Notes: generated by a model not told the origin, from the letters alone. A DNA stretch of 48,306 bases from Lucifugimonas sp038150225 (GCA_038150225.1 JAYQWG010000017.1:1-48306), one strand, 5' to 3'; positions 1-9,161 are shown, numbered from the stretch's first letter. Made by a program: numbers and translations.

Positions 1-1028
1 TATCCAACACCACCGTGAATTTGCAGCGCCTTGCTGGCTATTCGCCCAGCAGCTTCTGAAGCATAAACTTTCGCCATTGCTGCCTCTTTCCCGTGAGGTA
101 ATCCGTTGTCGTAAAGCGAAGCAGCTCGGTATGTCAGTAGTCGTGCTGCATCGAGTTCGGTCGCCATATCCGCCATCGCGAATTGAAGAGCTTGTCGAGT
201 TGCGATAGGGCGTCCGAAAGTTTGACGCTGCTTTGAATAAGAAACTGCTGCATCAAGTGCACCTTTAGCAAGCCCGAGACACTGCGCGGCAATCATGATT
301 CGACTGGAGTCAAGGATTTTTAGAGCAAGCCGATAACCCTCGCCTTCTTCTCCGAGACGGTTATCAACAGGAATACGGCAGTTATCAAACACCAACTCGG
401 CTGTTGCGCAACCCTTCATTCCCATCTTGCCGTGTTGCGGATTGATGGTGAAGCCTGGAGTCCCTTTTTCCACCACAACGGCGGTGACACCTTTGTGTCC
501 AGCATTTCTGTCGTGGTTCGTGAAGACTGAGAACACGTCGGCAACAGCACCGTTAGTACAGAACAGTTTTGAACCATTAAGAATGTACTCGTCACCGTCC
601 CTGGTAAGAGTTGTTTCGAGGGCCAGGGCGTCGGAGCCGGTTGCTGGCTCGGTGAGTGCGAACGCTGCGATCTTTTCGCCTGACGCTAACGAAGGCAGCC
701 ACCGTTGCCGCTGCTCTTCGTTGCCACCGTGATAGATCGTTTGCGAGCCTAGTGAAACATGTGTGATTAGTACGGTCGAAGTTGATCCGCAAGCCGCTCC
801 AACTTCTTCGAGCACGACCATGAAGTCTCTATAATCGCCTTCGGAACCTCCGTATTCGGCAGGCACTGTCATCCCAGTCATTCCCAGGTCAGCGAGCCCT
901 TTGAACTGCTCGAAAGGAAACTCTTCTTTTGCATCAACTTCCGCCGCTTTGGGTGCGATTTCGTTCGCTGCGAACTCTCGCACCGTGGTTGCTAACATCG
1001 TTTGCTGTTCTGTGTAGAAAGGCTGCAT
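1..1028 (-). CDS. acyl-CoA dehydrogenase, C-terminus cut by window edge
   Basis: FAD-dependent alpha,beta-dehydrogenation of an acyl-CoA thioester, feeding electrons to ETF; cytosolic fatty or branched acid oxidation. Reading the minus strand from the ATG at 1028 gives 342 codons open to the window edge. The N-terminus (MQPFYTEQQTMLATTVREFA) is a typical all-alpha ACAD start. The FAD/substrate motif AFALTEPATGSDA follows, then the FTxNG-like stretch SKLFCTNGAV. Near the edge is QRQTFGRPIATRQALQFAMADM, and the last visible residues are LQIHGGVGY. The catalytic Glu in short- and medium-chain enzymes lies just past that motif, so it is outside the window and the exact substrate class cannot be called. 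No clear Shine-Dalgarno sequence precedes the ATG. It is divergent from ruvC across a 269-base gap. Confidence 0.93.
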   Translation of the reverse strand, partial: MQPFYTEQQTMLATTVREFAANEIAPKAAEVDAKEEFPFEQFKGLADLGMTGMTVPAEYGGSEGDYRDFMVVLEEVGAACGSTSTVLITHVSLGSQTIYHGGNEEQRQRWLPSLASGEKIAAFALTEPATGSDALALETTLTRDGDEYILNGSKLFCTNGAVADVFSVFTNHDRNAGHKGVTAVVVEKGTPGFTINPQHGKMGMKGCATAELVFDNCRIPVDNRLGEEGEGYRLALKILDSSRIMIAAQCLGLAKGALDAAVSYSKQRQTFGRPIATRQALQFAMADMATELDAARLLTYRAASLYDNGLPHGKEAAMAKVYASEAAGRIASKALQIHGGVG

Positions 1029-1297
1029 GTAATTGAAAAGAATCCAAATTTAGTGTCGATGGTTTCAGCTTGTGTGAAGGCTAACGATACACCGACCGCT
1101 TAACAAGCGCGGCGCAATCGTCAATTGAACTTCGTGTTTAGATAGGGAGACGCATAAACTGCGGTCGGAATATTGCCGCACCGGTCGATAAGTCGAGTAT
1201 TTTGTCCAATTCCCTTTCTGGATTGGAAAGGGTTAGGGATAGGAGAATCTGAGCCGACTCTCGATTTATCGGAGACGAGCGCGAATAAGGAAACCCA

Positions 1298-1804
1298 TTG
1301 AAAATTCTTGGTATTGATCCGGGGTTAACGAACACTGGATACGGTCTGATCGAAGTACGCGATCGGAGTTATTCAACGATCGAAGGTGGTGTCGTTCGCA
1401 CCAAGGCGGATGTCCCGATGGAACAGCGATTGTTCACGATTTATTCCGCGATAAGAGATGTAATAGCCGAGTTTCATCCAGACGCAGTCGCAATCGAAGA
1501 TCTGCACTCACATGCCCGGTTTGTGAAAACTGCGATCTTGCTGGGACACGCTCGCGGTGTTGCCGTCATGGCAGCGGGAGAAGCCGATGTGCCAGTATTC
1601 AACTATCAGCCAACACGTGCCAAGAATCTTGTGACCGGATCAGGACGCGCAAGCAAAGATCAAATAAAGCAAGCAGTTGCAGCTCATCTTGGAACTCCCG
1701 ATGCAGCTAAAAACGAGCACGTTGCTGACGCGTTTTCAATAGCGATTTGCCATGCGATCATGTCAGGCAGTCCAGCGATGGAAGCGATTCAAGCCTCGAA
1801 GTAA
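1298..1804 (+). CDS. ruvC: Holliday junction endonuclease RuvC
   Basis: Resolves Holliday junctions by symmetric nicking, acting with RuvAB. The protein is 168 residues, the usual family length. The RNase H-like active site is complete: D7 in ILGIDPGL, E67 in AIEDLHSHARF, H141 and D144 in NEHVADAFSIAICH. A His in place of the first C-terminal Asp is also known in Thermus-type RuvC. The start is a TTG at 1298, chosen because the family begins exactly with MKILGIDPG and an AAGGAA sequence lies a few bases upstream. Next gene ruvA begins 11 bases after the stop, so the two are surely co-transcribed. The leader at 1212-1232 holds a short inverted repeat (CCCTTTC/GAAAGGG) of unknown meaning. Confidence 0.96.
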   Translation: MKILGIDPGLTNTGYGLIEVRDRSYSTIEGGVVRTKADVPMEQRLFTIYSAIRDVIAEFHPDAVAIEDLHSHARFVKTAILLGHARGVAVMAAGEADVPVFNYQPTRAKNLVTGSGRASKDQIKQAVAAHLGTPDAAKNEHVADAFSIAICHAIMSGSPAMEAIQASK

Positions 1805-1815
1805 ATTTTCTACTC

Positions 1816-2460
1816 ATGATCAGTTTTATCCAGGGAACAATCCGAACTCTTACTCGTGAGCCCGCGAAGGCAGTAGTGATTGCTGCCGGAGTTGGCTACG
1901 AAGTTAGTTTGCCAACCTATGTTTCACAGTCGCTTGCCAATGACGGGATTCGCGAAGGTTCAGAAATAGACCTGGAGATCTACTACCACGTTACAGAACG
2001 CCAACCGAAGCCGATGCTGGTTGGTTTTCGTCACCCCAGTGAGAAAGATTTTTTCGAGCAGCTAATTCAGGTCGAGGGAATTGGTCCCGCTAAAGCAGCA
2101 GCAGCCCTGGTATTTCCTGTTTCGGCGATCGCTTCAGCAATCGAGACAGAAGACTACGCAACGTTACAACGTTTGCCCGGTATCGGAAGTCGTGCGGCAC
2201 AAAAGATTGTGGCAACGTTGCGCGGAAAGGTTGCAGCTACCGCACTGCTTCAAGATGCTGGCATCACCGAGCAGGGTCACACTGCTCCACCATTGGATGC
2301 CCGTTCGGAAGCGGTCGAAGCGCTCGTCACGCTCGGGTATCGTCCGACTGAAGCTCAGGATAAGGTTGAGGAAGCATTACGCCGGAACCCTGAAGTTGTT
2401 GATGATGTTCAGGAACTGATGCGTGAAGTATTCAAAGCGCAAATGTCGAATCAGGAATAG
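1816..2460 (+). CDS. ruvA: Holliday junction DNA helicase subunit RuvA
   Basis: Tetrameric junction-binding subunit that loads RuvB for branch migration. The 214-residue protein starts at the ATG at 1816 (MISFIQGTIRTL matches the family N-terminus); a longer open frame starting at 1747 overlaps ruvC and is not needed. Domain I (OB fold) covers about residues 1-65. Two helix-hairpin-helix motifs follow: VEGIGPAKAA at 86-95 and LPGIGSRAAQK at 120-130. The C-terminal RuvB-contact domain is at about 163-210 (SEAVEALVTLGYRPTEAQ). It sits between ruvC and ruvB, 25 bases before the latter, in the order typical of many bacteria. Confidence 0.96.
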   Translation: MISFIQGTIRTLTREPAKAVVIAAGVGYEVSLPTYVSQSLANDGIREGSEIDLEIYYHVTERQPKPMLVGFRHPSEKDFFEQLIQVEGIGPAKAAAALVFPVSAIASAIETEDYATLQRLPGIGSRAAQKIVATLRGKVAATALLQDAGITEQGHTAPPLDARSEAVEALVTLGYRPTEAQDKVEEALRRNPEVVDDVQELMREVFKAQMSNQE

Positions 2461-2485
2461 TTCGGACTCGGGTTAGAGGTAATAG

Positions 2486-3610
2486 TTGGCAGCATCTTCA
2501 GATAGCGGAGGGCGAGAGCGAATAGTTGGTTCAACCAGCGACGACGCTCAGATTTCCGAAGGAGAGCGCGCCCTGGAGCAGAGAGCTGAAATCCTGGCTG
2601 CAACTGAAACCGAGTCTGAAGAGGCTCTAACCCGAGATCTTCGACCGAAACGATTCCAGGAATATGTAGGTCAGAGGGCTGTAGTCGACAGCATTTCGAT
2701 TGCCGTTATGGCTGCGAAGAAGCGTGGTGAGACCCTCGACCACGCACTGTTCCACGGCCCACCCGGTCTTGGAAAAACGACCATTGCTCATATCATTGCG
2801 AGAGAGCTTGATTCCCAGCTGATTCACACATCAGGTCCCGCTTTGGAGCGACCTGCTGATGTTGTTGGGTTGCTCTCGAACCTCAAGCGTGGCGACGTTC
2901 TTTTCATCGATGAAATACACCGGTTGTCACACGCTGTCGAGGAATATTTGTACTCGGCAATGGAAGACTTTAGAGTCGACTTTATGACCGGCTCGGGAGC
3001 GTTCGCGAAGTCGATCAACCTGCCATTACAGCCTTTTACGCTAATCGGCTCTACTACTCGAGCAGGAATGCTAAGTGCTCCATTGCGAGAGCGCTTTGGT
3101 CTTGCCTACCACCTCGACTTCTACTCGGACGAAGAACTGGCGCAGGTTGTATTGCGATCCGCTGGAATCCTTGAAGTGAAAATTGACGAGCCTGGTGCAC
3201 TAGAGATTGCCCGAAGATCACGAGGTACACCTCGAATATCTAACCGGTTGCTTCGAAGAGTTCGAGACTTTGCTGAAGTGAAATATTCGGGTGTGATAAA
3301 TCAAGATGTCGCCTCTGAGGCGCTTGAAATGGAAGGCGTGGACGAGCTTGGTTTGGATCGGCTCGACCGGCTCTATCTCACCACACTAGCCAGGAACTAC
3401 CAGGGTGGTCCCGCAGGTATTCAGGCGCTTGCTGCGACTGTGAATGAAGACCAACAAACTCTGGAAGATGTTGTCGAACCGTTCCTGCTGAAAGTAGGCT
3501 TTATCGTTCGCACGCCACAAGGACGCAAAACAACCCCAGAGGGGTTCAGTCACGTAGGTATTACGGTAACCAACCCTGATCCGCAAGCAGATCAGGGCAA
3601 GCTTCTTTAG
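2486..3610 (+). CDS. ruvB: Holliday junction branch migration ATPase RuvB
   Basis: AAA+ motor that drives branch migration on RuvA-bound junctions. Walker A GPPGLGKT is at 91-98, Walker B VLFIDE at 138-143, sensor 1 in LIGSTTRAG at 187-194, and an arginine-finger segment SAPLRERFG at 198-205. The C-terminal winged helix ends with FLLKVGFIVRTPQGRKTTPEGF. The 374-residue protein is longer than most RuvB because about 40 acidic residues precede the conserved RDLRPKRFQEYVGQ. The TTG at 2486 has GAGGT about five bases upstream, and no ATG/GTG in frame lies between it and the conserved core, so the extension looks real. The gene ends 7 bases before the convergent ABC exporter gene. Confidence 0.96.
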   Translation: MAASSDSGGRERIVGSTSDDAQISEGERALEQRAEILAATETESEEALTRDLRPKRFQEYVGQRAVVDSISIAVMAAKKRGETLDHALFHGPPGLGKTTIAHIIARELDSQLIHTSGPALERPADVVGLLSNLKRGDVLFIDEIHRLSHAVEEYLYSAMEDFRVDFMTGSGAFAKSINLPLQPFTLIGSTTRAGMLSAPLRERFGLAYHLDFYSDEELAQVVLRSAGILEVKIDEPGALEIARRSRGTPRISNRLLRRVRDFAEVKYSGVINQDVASEALEMEGVDELGLDRLDRLYLTTLARNYQGGPAGIQALAATVNEDQQTLEDVVEPFLLKVGFIVRTPQGRKTTPEGFSHVGITVTNPDPQADQGKLL

Positions 3611-3617
3611 AGAGCCT

Positions 3618-5510
3618 CTAAGTTGCCGAGTCTTCCGAAGCTTGCGCTGCCTGCTGAATCAGCTCGTCAGGGATGTCGTCGAACGATGCATAGTTCATCG
3701 AGTACAGGCGTGAATACAGACCACCGAGGTCCATGAGCTCGTCGTGTGAGCCTGACTCGATGATGTTTCCATCCTGTAGAACGATAATCCTGTCAGCCCC
3801 ACGGATCGTCGCAAGGCGGTGAGCGATCACCATTCCAGTGCGCCCTTCAAGTAGTCGTTGAAGCGCCTGCTGAATCAACATTTCCGTGTAAGAGTCGATG
3901 CTTGCCGTTGCTTCGTCCAGTACGAGAATTTTTGAATCAGCAACGATCGCACGAGCGAACGAGATCAACTGCCTTTGGCCCAGTGACAGGTTTCCACCAC
4001 GCTGTTCGAGCATGGTGTCGTAACCGTCAGGGAGGTTCATGATGAAGTTGTGCGCACCAACTGCCTGTGCTGCTTCGACAACCTCTTCACGGGTTGCATC
4101 TTCCTTGGCGTATCGGATGTTCTCGTAAATCGTGCCTGTGAACAGGAATGGCTCCTGCAGCACCATCGAAACATGCTTTCCGAGAGATTCCTGTGTCATG
4201 TCACGAACATCGTGACCGCCAACCTTTACTGAGCCGTCCCAAATTTCGTAGAACCTGTGAACCAGTGAAGTCGTCGATGTCTTTCCTGAACCGGTTGGAC
4301 CAACTAGTGCGACCGTTTCCCCCGGGTTCACTTTGAAGGTGATGTTCTTCAAAACCGGTTGGTCGGGGAAGTACCCGAAAGTTACGTCCTCGAACTCAAT
4401 CGAACCATCAATTTCTTCAGGGGAGACCGCGTTTGGCTTGTCTTGAATTTCGACTGGAACGTCAATAACTTCGAAAATACGTTCTCCGGATGCCATAGCT
4501 CTTTGCAGTACGTTGTAGTGCATTGTGAGAGCCCGGATAGGGTCGAAGAACCGCTGGATGAACAGCACGAATGCGACCATCACACCGACTTCTATTGTCC
4601 CATTTAGGACGAAGCTACCACCTGCGACGACCAGAACTGCGAATGCAGATCCGGTCAGGGTGTCGACAATCGGCAGCATCATGACACCGAACTTTGATGC
4701 TCGGTTAGCTGCTCGCAAGTTGTCGGTAGCGCGAATGTCGAACAGGTCGTAATTGACGTATTCCCGAGACATTCCCTGGACAGCTCGAATACCATTGATG
4801 TTTTCGGCAAGTGCTCCAGAAACGATTGAGGACGTGATTCGAGCATGGAGAAATGATCTTCGAGCGTACGGCAGCCAAATGATTCTTACTACGAACAATG
4901 CCGGAACGACCGCAAGCGTCATCAATCCCAATCGCCAGTCCATCCATACCATGGCACCGATAATTCCGATCAGGAGGATGAAGTCTCCAATTGCGAATAC
5001 TGCTGTTTGCAAAAACTCCTGGAGAGCAGCAACGTCGCCTTGCAGACGGGACATCATCCGACCGATTTCGGTTTTGTCCATAAATGAAAGGGACACGCGC
5101 TGGAGGTGCAGGAACATTGCTCTCCGCATGTCAACGAGGATGCGCTCAGCAACCCTTCCGACAATGAGCTCCTGGAAATAGTTTGATATGTAGTTGAATA
5201 TCACCGCACCCAGGAAGACGAAAACGAGATTTCTTAGTACATCCCTGTCGAACTCTCCAGGTACCAGAGCCCGGTCGAATACATCACGCACAATCAGAGG
5301 AATCGCGACAGATGTAACGGTGAAGACCAGTACTGCGAAGATGGCCACCCAAATTAAGGTCTTGTACGCGCCAACGTATTTCATGAACCGGCTTATCACC
5401 TGTCCATTGAAGGCCTCTCCAAAGAACTCCTCGTCTTGAGCGTTGCTCCGCCTGACCGATGCCTTGGGCGGGATTTCGTGGCTGCGTTCCTGATTGGTCT
5501 TAGTTGCCAT
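3618..5510 (-). CDS. ABC exporter half-transporter, consensus ATPase subunit
   Basis: Inner-membrane type IV ABC exporter subunit with six predicted membrane helices (about residues 50-325) fused to a C-terminal ATPase domain. Walker A GPTGSGKT is at 404-411, the Q-loop Q452, signature NLSLGQ ending at 511, Walker B ILVLDE at 528-533 with catalytic E533, and switch His in IAHRLA (H564). The signature is LSLGQ, not LSGGQ. Its ATG overlaps the stop of the upstream partner gene by one base (TAATG), so translation is probably coupled and the two products should form a heterodimer. A polar N-terminal extension of about 40 residues precedes the first helix. The substrate (lipid, drug or peptide) cannot be read from the sequence. 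Confidence 0.92.
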   Translation of the reverse strand: MATKTNQERSHEIPPKASVRRSNAQDEEFFGEAFNGQVISRFMKYVGAYKTLIWVAIFAVLVFTVTSVAIPLIVRDVFDRALVPGEFDRDVLRNLVFVFLGAVIFNYISNYFQELIVGRVAERILVDMRRAMFLHLQRVSLSFMDKTEIGRMMSRLQGDVAALQEFLQTAVFAIGDFILLIGIIGAMVWMDWRLGLMTLAVVPALFVVRIIWLPYARRSFLHARITSSIVSGALAENINGIRAVQGMSREYVNYDLFDIRATDNLRAANRASKFGVMMLPIVDTLTGSAFAVLVVAGGSFVLNGTIEVGVMVAFVLFIQRFFDPIRALTMHYNVLQRAMASGERIFEVIDVPVEIQDKPNAVSPEEIDGSIEFEDVTFGYFPDQPVLKNITFKVNPGETVALVGPTGSGKTSTTSLVHRFYEIWDGSVKVGGHDVRDMTQESLGKHVSMVLQEPFLFTGTIYENIRYAKEDATREEVVEAAQAVGAHNFIMNLPDGYDTMLEQRGGNLSLGQRQLISFARAIVADSKILVLDEATASIDSYTEMLIQQALQRLLEGRTGMVIAHRLATIRGADRIIVLQDGNIIESGSHDELMDLGGLYSRLYSMNYASFDDIPDELIQQAAQASEDSAT

Positions 5511-7297
5511 TACGCATCCTCCTCGTTTCCGAGAGGATTCGCATCATCGGTTGGCTTAATTTGAAGTTCGTAGAGATCGGCGTAGTGACCACCCGATGCC
5601 AACAGTTCTTCGTGAGTCCCGCGTTCAATAATCTTCCCTTCGTCGAGGAACAAGATTTCGTCCGCGTGCATCAGCGAACTGAGCCGATGAGAGATGATGA
5701 TGGTTGCTCGGTCTTTCGTGATCTCTTGCAACGCTGCACGAATGCGTTGTTCTGTGGCAGCATCAATCGCAGCAGTCGAGTCATCAAAAACGATGAGCTG
5801 TGGTTTCAGCATGATCGATCGAGCAATCGATAGCCGCTGTCGCTGACCGCCCGAAAGAGACACACCGCGCTCGCCAACCATGGTGTTGTAACCCTGTGGT
5901 AGACGGTCAATGTAGTCACCGAGTTGTGCATATTTCGTTGCTTGCTCGACACGGTCATCTGGTGCCCACGGGTCACCGTATGCAACGTTGTGTTCTACTG
6001 AGGCGGTAAACAGGAAGGTGTCCTGCTCTACGACACCGACAGCTTTTCGTAGCGAGTCCAGGGTTACGTCTCGAAGGTCTTGACCATCAATCGTGATGTG
6101 TCCTTTGACAGGGTCGTAGAACCTTGGCACGAGGTGAGCAATAGTTGATTTACCACTACCTGGAGGTCCGACAATTCCTACTGTGTGACCGGGTTCAACC
6201 TTGAATGAAACACCGTTCAAGGTGTGCTCGCCCTCGTATCCAAAGTGCACGTCATGGAATTCGAGGACGCCGCCAGAAATTTCGATGTCTTTTGCTCCGG
6301 GTTTGTCCTGAATCTCGGGATCCATGTCGAGGACTGCAAACAGTCGACCGCCCGAAGCAGAACCCCGGGCGTAACCGTTGACCATCATTCCGATTTGACG
6401 GACAGGAGCGTTCAAAATACTCATGAATGCGAGGAATTGAGTTAGTTCACCAGGACTCAGCTCCCCATCGATGACTCGTTGCCCCCCGACCCAAAGTACA
6501 GCCGCCATTGCCAGCATGAAGGCGAGGGTCATTATCGAAATATTCGCTGAGCGAACACCAACCTGATTGTTCGCAAGCTGAAGTGCTTCGTTGGAAGCTT
6601 CGTCAAACTTTCGCATCTCGTAGTCCTGAGAGGCGAATGCTCGAACTACCCTGATACCACCGAGGTTTTCGTCCATTACCTTCGTAAGGGCAGATAGCTT
6701 TTCCTGGAGGTCGTACCAGTTCCATCGCAACTTGAGTCGAGCTGCGGTTGCTCGCCATGCGACGAACGGTACGAAGCTGAGGCTGATCAGACCGAGGAAC
6801 AAGTCGGCAGACAGCATCAGGTACATTCCAGTACCGATCAAAACGACCAGGAACACTGTTCGCAACAGGGCTGTCTGTACGAACATACGGACACCTTCAA
6901 CATCGAGAATTCCTCGAGTGATGAGGTCTCCGGTGTGAACACCGGCGTGGTAGCTGAACGAAAGCCGCTGGAGCTTTTCGTAGTACAGCATTCGTAGTTC
7001 GTAACCGATTGCCTGGCCGACAGATTCACCCATGTAGTTCTGGAACATCGCAGATAATCCGCGACCGACAGAGGCTACGAACAGGAGGATAGCGGTTAGA
7101 ACAAGAGCGTCGCGGGCAGCATCGTCAGTAGCAATGTCACCGTCACCGAGAAGGTTCTTGGCTGCGTCGACCGCATCACCAATAAGAATAGGAATCCAAA
7201 GCTGAAACGCCGACGCGAGGAATATTGCGATGATCCCGAAGGCCATTCGAGCTCGGTAGCGCAATGCCATGCGAGTTATTCGCATGAATACGTCCAT
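5510..7297 (-). CDS. ABC exporter half-transporter, degenerate ATPase subunit
   Basis: Partner of the downstream exporter gene; six-helix membrane domain (about 15-310) plus ATPase domain. Walker A GPPGSGKS is at 377-384, Q-loop in VVEQDTF, canonical signature LSGGQ at 481-485, Walker B LIVFDD at 501-506, switch His in ISHRLS. The Walker B glutamate is replaced by Asp (D506), as in the degenerate site of heterodimeric exporters such as TM287/288. The frame stays open to 7528. That longer start would leave only 12 bases to the divergent gene at 7541 and adds 77 residues without transporter character. I therefore use the ATG at 7297 (MDVFMRITRMALRY), which has GAAGG about 11 bases upstream. An ATG at 7411 is a further alternative. 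Confidence 0.9.
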   Translation of the reverse strand: MDVFMRITRMALRYRARMAFGIIAIFLASAFQLWIPILIGDAVDAAKNLLGDGDIATDDAARDALVLTAILLFVASVGRGLSAMFQNYMGESVGQAIGYELRMLYYEKLQRLSFSYHAGVHTGDLITRGILDVEGVRMFVQTALLRTVFLVVLIGTGMYLMLSADLFLGLISLSFVPFVAWRATAARLKLRWNWYDLQEKLSALTKVMDENLGGIRVVRAFASQDYEMRKFDEASNEALQLANNQVGVRSANISIMTLAFMLAMAAVLWVGGQRVIDGELSPGELTQFLAFMSILNAPVRQIGMMVNGYARGSASGGRLFAVLDMDPEIQDKPGAKDIEISGGVLEFHDVHFGYEGEHTLNGVSFKVEPGHTVGIVGPPGSGKSTIAHLVPRFYDPVKGHITIDGQDLRDVTLDSLRKAVGVVEQDTFLFTASVEHNVAYGDPWAPDDRVEQATKYAQLGDYIDRLPQGYNTMVGERGVSLSGGQRQRLSIARSIMLKPQLIVFDDSTAAIDAATEQRIRAALQEITKDRATIIISHRLSSLMHADEILFLDEGKIIERGTHEELLASGGHYADLYELQIKPTDDANPLGNEEDA

Positions 7298-7540
7298 CGA
7301 ATTGGTGCCTTCGACTGGTCTCGACGAAGTGCCTGCTGCTTTTCCTACGGGTTTTGCGGTTATCGTAGCCGTTTGGATTCCTCCCGGATGGTTTTCACAG
7401 CCTATAAGCATCGCGCAGCCCAACCCGGAATGCGTGGAATCTATTACCCAATTTATGCGAGTGTGGTTACCTCTTGGATTCGCGATACACTCGTTGCCTG
7501 ACGGTTGTATCCGGCACGACCAAACCATCGCTCCCAGTAA

Positions 7541-8356
7541 ATGACGTTCAACGATCCCGACAACAAGCTTGCTGCCGCCTTCGCAAATCTTGAAGCTGGC
7601 AACCTCAAGGACGAACTCAAAGAATCGGCTGAACAGGCCAAGTCTCTTGAGCAGAACCCGTTCGCGATCAGACAGGCGAGTGTCGATGACGGACTGGTTC
7701 TGGAGAGCATCGAGCGTGAAGCGTTCCCCGGTATGGTTCCAGTCACCCGAATTTCGAGAGACCTTCTGAGGGAGAACGGTCTGTACCTGACTGCAGTCCG
7801 TGACTGGACACAGGAAGAGCGAGAGCTTGGACCCAGGTTGGCTGTCGCAACAAAGGCCGAGTTAGAAGATGAGAGTTTTTCAGCTCGACTAAAACGCAAT
7901 CTCGACAAATTTGTGTTGGACCGTGTGACTCGCCCCAGATTGCCAGCCGACTACATCGCCGGGTTTATTGGTCTGTGGTTTGTACTCGACGAGGCACACG
8001 TTGTGATAATTGGGCTTCGTGAGACCGAGCGCCGGCAGGGGATTGGCGAACAACTGCTAATCAGCGCGATCGAGCAAGCTTCAGGTCGCGGTTCACGAGT
8101 AGTGACACTGGAAGTTAGAAAGTCGAACACACCTGCCATCGAACTCTACAAAAAGTACGGTTTCCAGGAAGTTGGCTTGCGCCGAAGGTATTACTCGGAT
8201 AACGGGGAAGATGCCCTGATTATGACCACGTCTCCGATAGTCAACGAAGACTTCCAGTCACAGTTCAAACAACTGGTGAAAAGTCACGCAGGTCGTTACG
8301 GATGGGTGCGTAGACCTGGTTACGACGGTCCGTCTGTTGAAGCCGACGAGGTTTAG
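7541..8356 (+). CDS. RimI-like GNAT N-acetyltransferase with insertion
   Basis: Probable acetyl-CoA-dependent N-acetyltransferase related to the ribosomal-protein alanine acetyltransferase RimI. The GNAT fold runs from about residue 41 (FAIRQASVDDGLVLESIERE). The acetyl-CoA motif is ERRQGIGEQLL at 163-173, followed by TLEVRKSNTPAIELYKKYGF at 189-208 and the RimI-like RRRYYSDNGEDALIM at 214-228. Two oddities stand out: about 40 extra residues at the N-terminus, and an insertion of about 48 residues (roughly 90-137) between the second and third strands. The 271-residue protein is therefore much longer than RimI, and the target need not be S18. Its last four bases overlap the end of the convergent gene. 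No clear ribosome binding site precedes the ATG. Confidence 0.82.
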   Translation: MTFNDPDNKLAAAFANLEAGNLKDELKESAEQAKSLEQNPFAIRQASVDDGLVLESIEREAFPGMVPVTRISRDLLRENGLYLTAVRDWTQEERELGPRLAVATKAELEDESFSARLKRNLDKFVLDRVTRPRLPADYIAGFIGLWFVLDEAHVVIIGLRETERRQGIGEQLLISAIEQASGRGSRVVTLEVRKSNTPAIELYKKYGFQEVGLRRRYYSDNGEDALIMTTSPIVNEDFQSQFKQLVKSHAGRYGWVRRPGYDGPSVEADEV

Positions 8357-9120
8357 CTGTTCCCACTGGTCATAGCCAGGTACAGGAAGATCAACCCAAA
8401 CAGGATAGTTATTCGGATGCTCCAGCTGGTCCACTTGGATTGGAATTCGCGGAAGTGTTCGACAGAACGCCACTTTCGACCGCGCCAGGCAAGCTCATTG
8501 CCTTTGAAGCCCAGAAATACACTCGCCGCGGCGACAAGGCTGAACTGAAGTGCTGGAGGTAACAGGAAGGCTCCGAACAGAATTACTGTGTACGGGACAC
8601 CAGAAAAAATCCCCCACATCGGGGCTAAAAGAAATGCGGCCCAGTTCCAACCGCGGACCCCAGCCGGTATCGCTCCGTCCTTGAGTCCGGAGGTGTTTTC
8701 GATTTGCGGATCAGCGCCAGGTGATGACGTGGGATCGAATTTTGAGTATTCGAGCCCATTATGTTCAGCGGATGGTTGCGGATCGGCAGGTGTTTTATCT
8801 AGAACCGGAGGCTCTGGTTCTGCCATTCGGGTGTGCGACTGTTGCTCGACTTGCTGAGGTTCGCGTTCAACTACCGTTGGAGTAGGCGAAATGCGAACGG
8901 CATCATTCATTTCCTCCCCACAAACCCAGCAGTAGACAGCTCGCGCCTCGTTCGCATTTCCACAGTGAGAACACGAAACCAGGCCCAAGGGTGAGTGAGT
9001 ATCGGAAGTAATTTCGACAATTCGTTCACCGCAGCGCGAACACGCGTAGATTCCGCGGGTATTTTTGGTTCCGCAGTGTGCGCAGAAAACCTCTGCAGAC
9101 GGATTTGTCGGGGTAGTCAT
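8353..9120 (-). CDS. double zinc-ribbon membrane protein (DUF2628-like C-terminus)
   Basis: Function unknown. The N-terminus holds two four-cysteine zinc ribbons: C13/C16/C27/C30 and C50/C53/C64/C67 (FCAHCGTKN, ACSRCGERI, SCSHCGNAN, YCWVCGEEM). A Pro/Glu-rich linker of about 85 residues leads to a membrane region from about residue 152: GWNWAAFLLAPMWGIFSGV, a second hydrophobic stretch, the LGFKGNELAWRGRKW segment, and a last helix near the C-terminus. The aromatic GWNW entry and the GFKGNELAW motif resemble DUF2628 proteins. The topology suggests a cytosolic zinc module tethered to the membrane. It lies 41 bases downstream of the aldolase-like gene on the same strand and overlaps the convergent acetyltransferase gene by four bases. 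Confidence 0.75.
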   Translation of the reverse strand: MTTPTNPSAEVFCAHCGTKNTRGIYACSRCGERIVEITSDTHSPLGLVSCSHCGNANEARAVYCWVCGEEMNDAVRISPTPTVVEREPQQVEQQSHTRMAEPEPPVLDKTPADPQPSAEHNGLEYSKFDPTSSPGADPQIENTSGLKDGAIPAGVRGWNWAAFLLAPMWGIFSGVPYTVILFGAFLLPPALQFSLVAAASVFLGFKGNELAWRGRKWRSVEHFREFQSKWTSWSIRITILFGLIFLYLAMTSGNS

Positions 9121-9161
9121 CGGGTCCAGTTTATTCGGACAGTCGCGACTTGTCTCGCAGA

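Noticed and set aside
4753..5439. Long plus-strand frames opposite the ABC exporter gene
   Set aside because: They are antisense shadows of a well-supported coding region.
7298..7528. 77-residue N-terminal extension of the second ABC exporter gene
   Set aside because: It leaves no promoter space before the divergent gene at 7541 and has no transporter-like sequence.
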